From NCBI GenBank assembly GCA_021159525.1, contig JAGHEC010000105.1, positions 1 to 14,375 of the forward strand: a stretch of DNA of 14,375 nucleotides, written 5' to 3'. Made by a program: the position numbers and the translations under genes. The notes beneath the pieces are model-generated. The model was not told where the DNA came from. It saw only the letters and a program-made list of their open reading frames with translations, and did not search any database. Each line of letters begins with the position of its first letter. Within the stretch, counting starts at the first letter, position 1. Source of the DNA: Deltaproteobacteria bacterium (GTDB taxonomy: Bacteria > Desulfobacterota > DSM-4660 > Desulfatiglandales > Desulfatiglandaceae). Shown piece by piece: positions 14,308 through 14,375 of this stretch.

Positions 14308-14375
14308 CTCACGCGACTGCCGGGAGGGCGCCGTCTCTTCGTGACTTATCAGTGGGGGAAGCCGCAGCTCGACGA

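Overview
The window looks like a chromosomal segment from a moderately GC-rich anaerobic bacterium, most likely a Desulfobacterota (deltaproteobacterial) sulfate reducer or syntroph. The clues are the gene mix (a CoA-transferase-like/GNAT fusion, paired acetyl-CoA synthetases with an AcuC-like deacetylase, a large PKD protein with a Gly-rich/Cys/membrane C-terminal sorting signal, a GspD-type secretin) and the style of the proteins. This placement is inference; nothing in the window fixes the genus.

Layout. Bases 1-147 are the 3' end of a 23S rRNA gene, followed by a complete 5S rRNA (about 205-322) and a strong rRNA terminator (332-365), so the window starts at the tail of an rRNA operon. 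Bases 366-912 hold no intact gene. They contain a decayed 3' remnant of a corA magnesium-transporter gene on the minus strand and then a good sigma70-type promoter (806-835). Bases 913-8414 hold five same-strand genes of acetate/acetyl-CoA metabolism: a CoA-transferase-like protein fused to a GNAT acetyltransferase, a small GNAT overlapping it by ATGA, an enteric-type acetyl-CoA synthetase (Acs), an AcuC-like deacetylase, and a Bacillus AcsA-type acyl-CoA synthetase. A long hairpin (8436-8469) closes this block and is probably shared with the convergent gene. Bases 8498-11332 (minus strand) encode a large secreted modular protein. Bases 11333-11847 form a divergent intergenic region with a foldback repeat element. 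Bases 11848-14169 encode a secretin lipoprotein of the GspD type. The window ends in an intergenic repeat copy.

How the genes may work together. Both synthetases carry the C-terminal PKTRSGK motif whose last lysine is the site of inhibitory acetylation in characterised Acs/AcsA proteins. They sit with two acetyltransferase domains (writers) and one zinc deacetylase (eraser). This resembles the B. subtilis acsA-acuABC arrangement and suggests a self-contained circuit for reversible lysine acylation of acetate activation. The most unusual component is the first gene. Its CoA-transferase half has Gln where the catalytic Glu of 4-hydroxybutyrate CoA-transferase lies, and a second active-site glycine/glutamine motif is also lost. 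It is therefore plausibly a dead enzyme that senses acyl-CoA and controls the attached GNAT domain, by analogy with enterobacterial Pat (dead acyl-CoA synthetase fused to GNAT) and mycobacterial Pat (cAMP-binding domain fused to GNAT).

A short intergenic repeat (core gtaacagctcaataa followed by a G-rich block) occurs at least three times, upstream of acs and on both sides of the secretin gene. At 11621-11745 it forms part of a larger inverted structure. The secretin gene is additionally bracketed by a perfect 15-bp inverted repeat.
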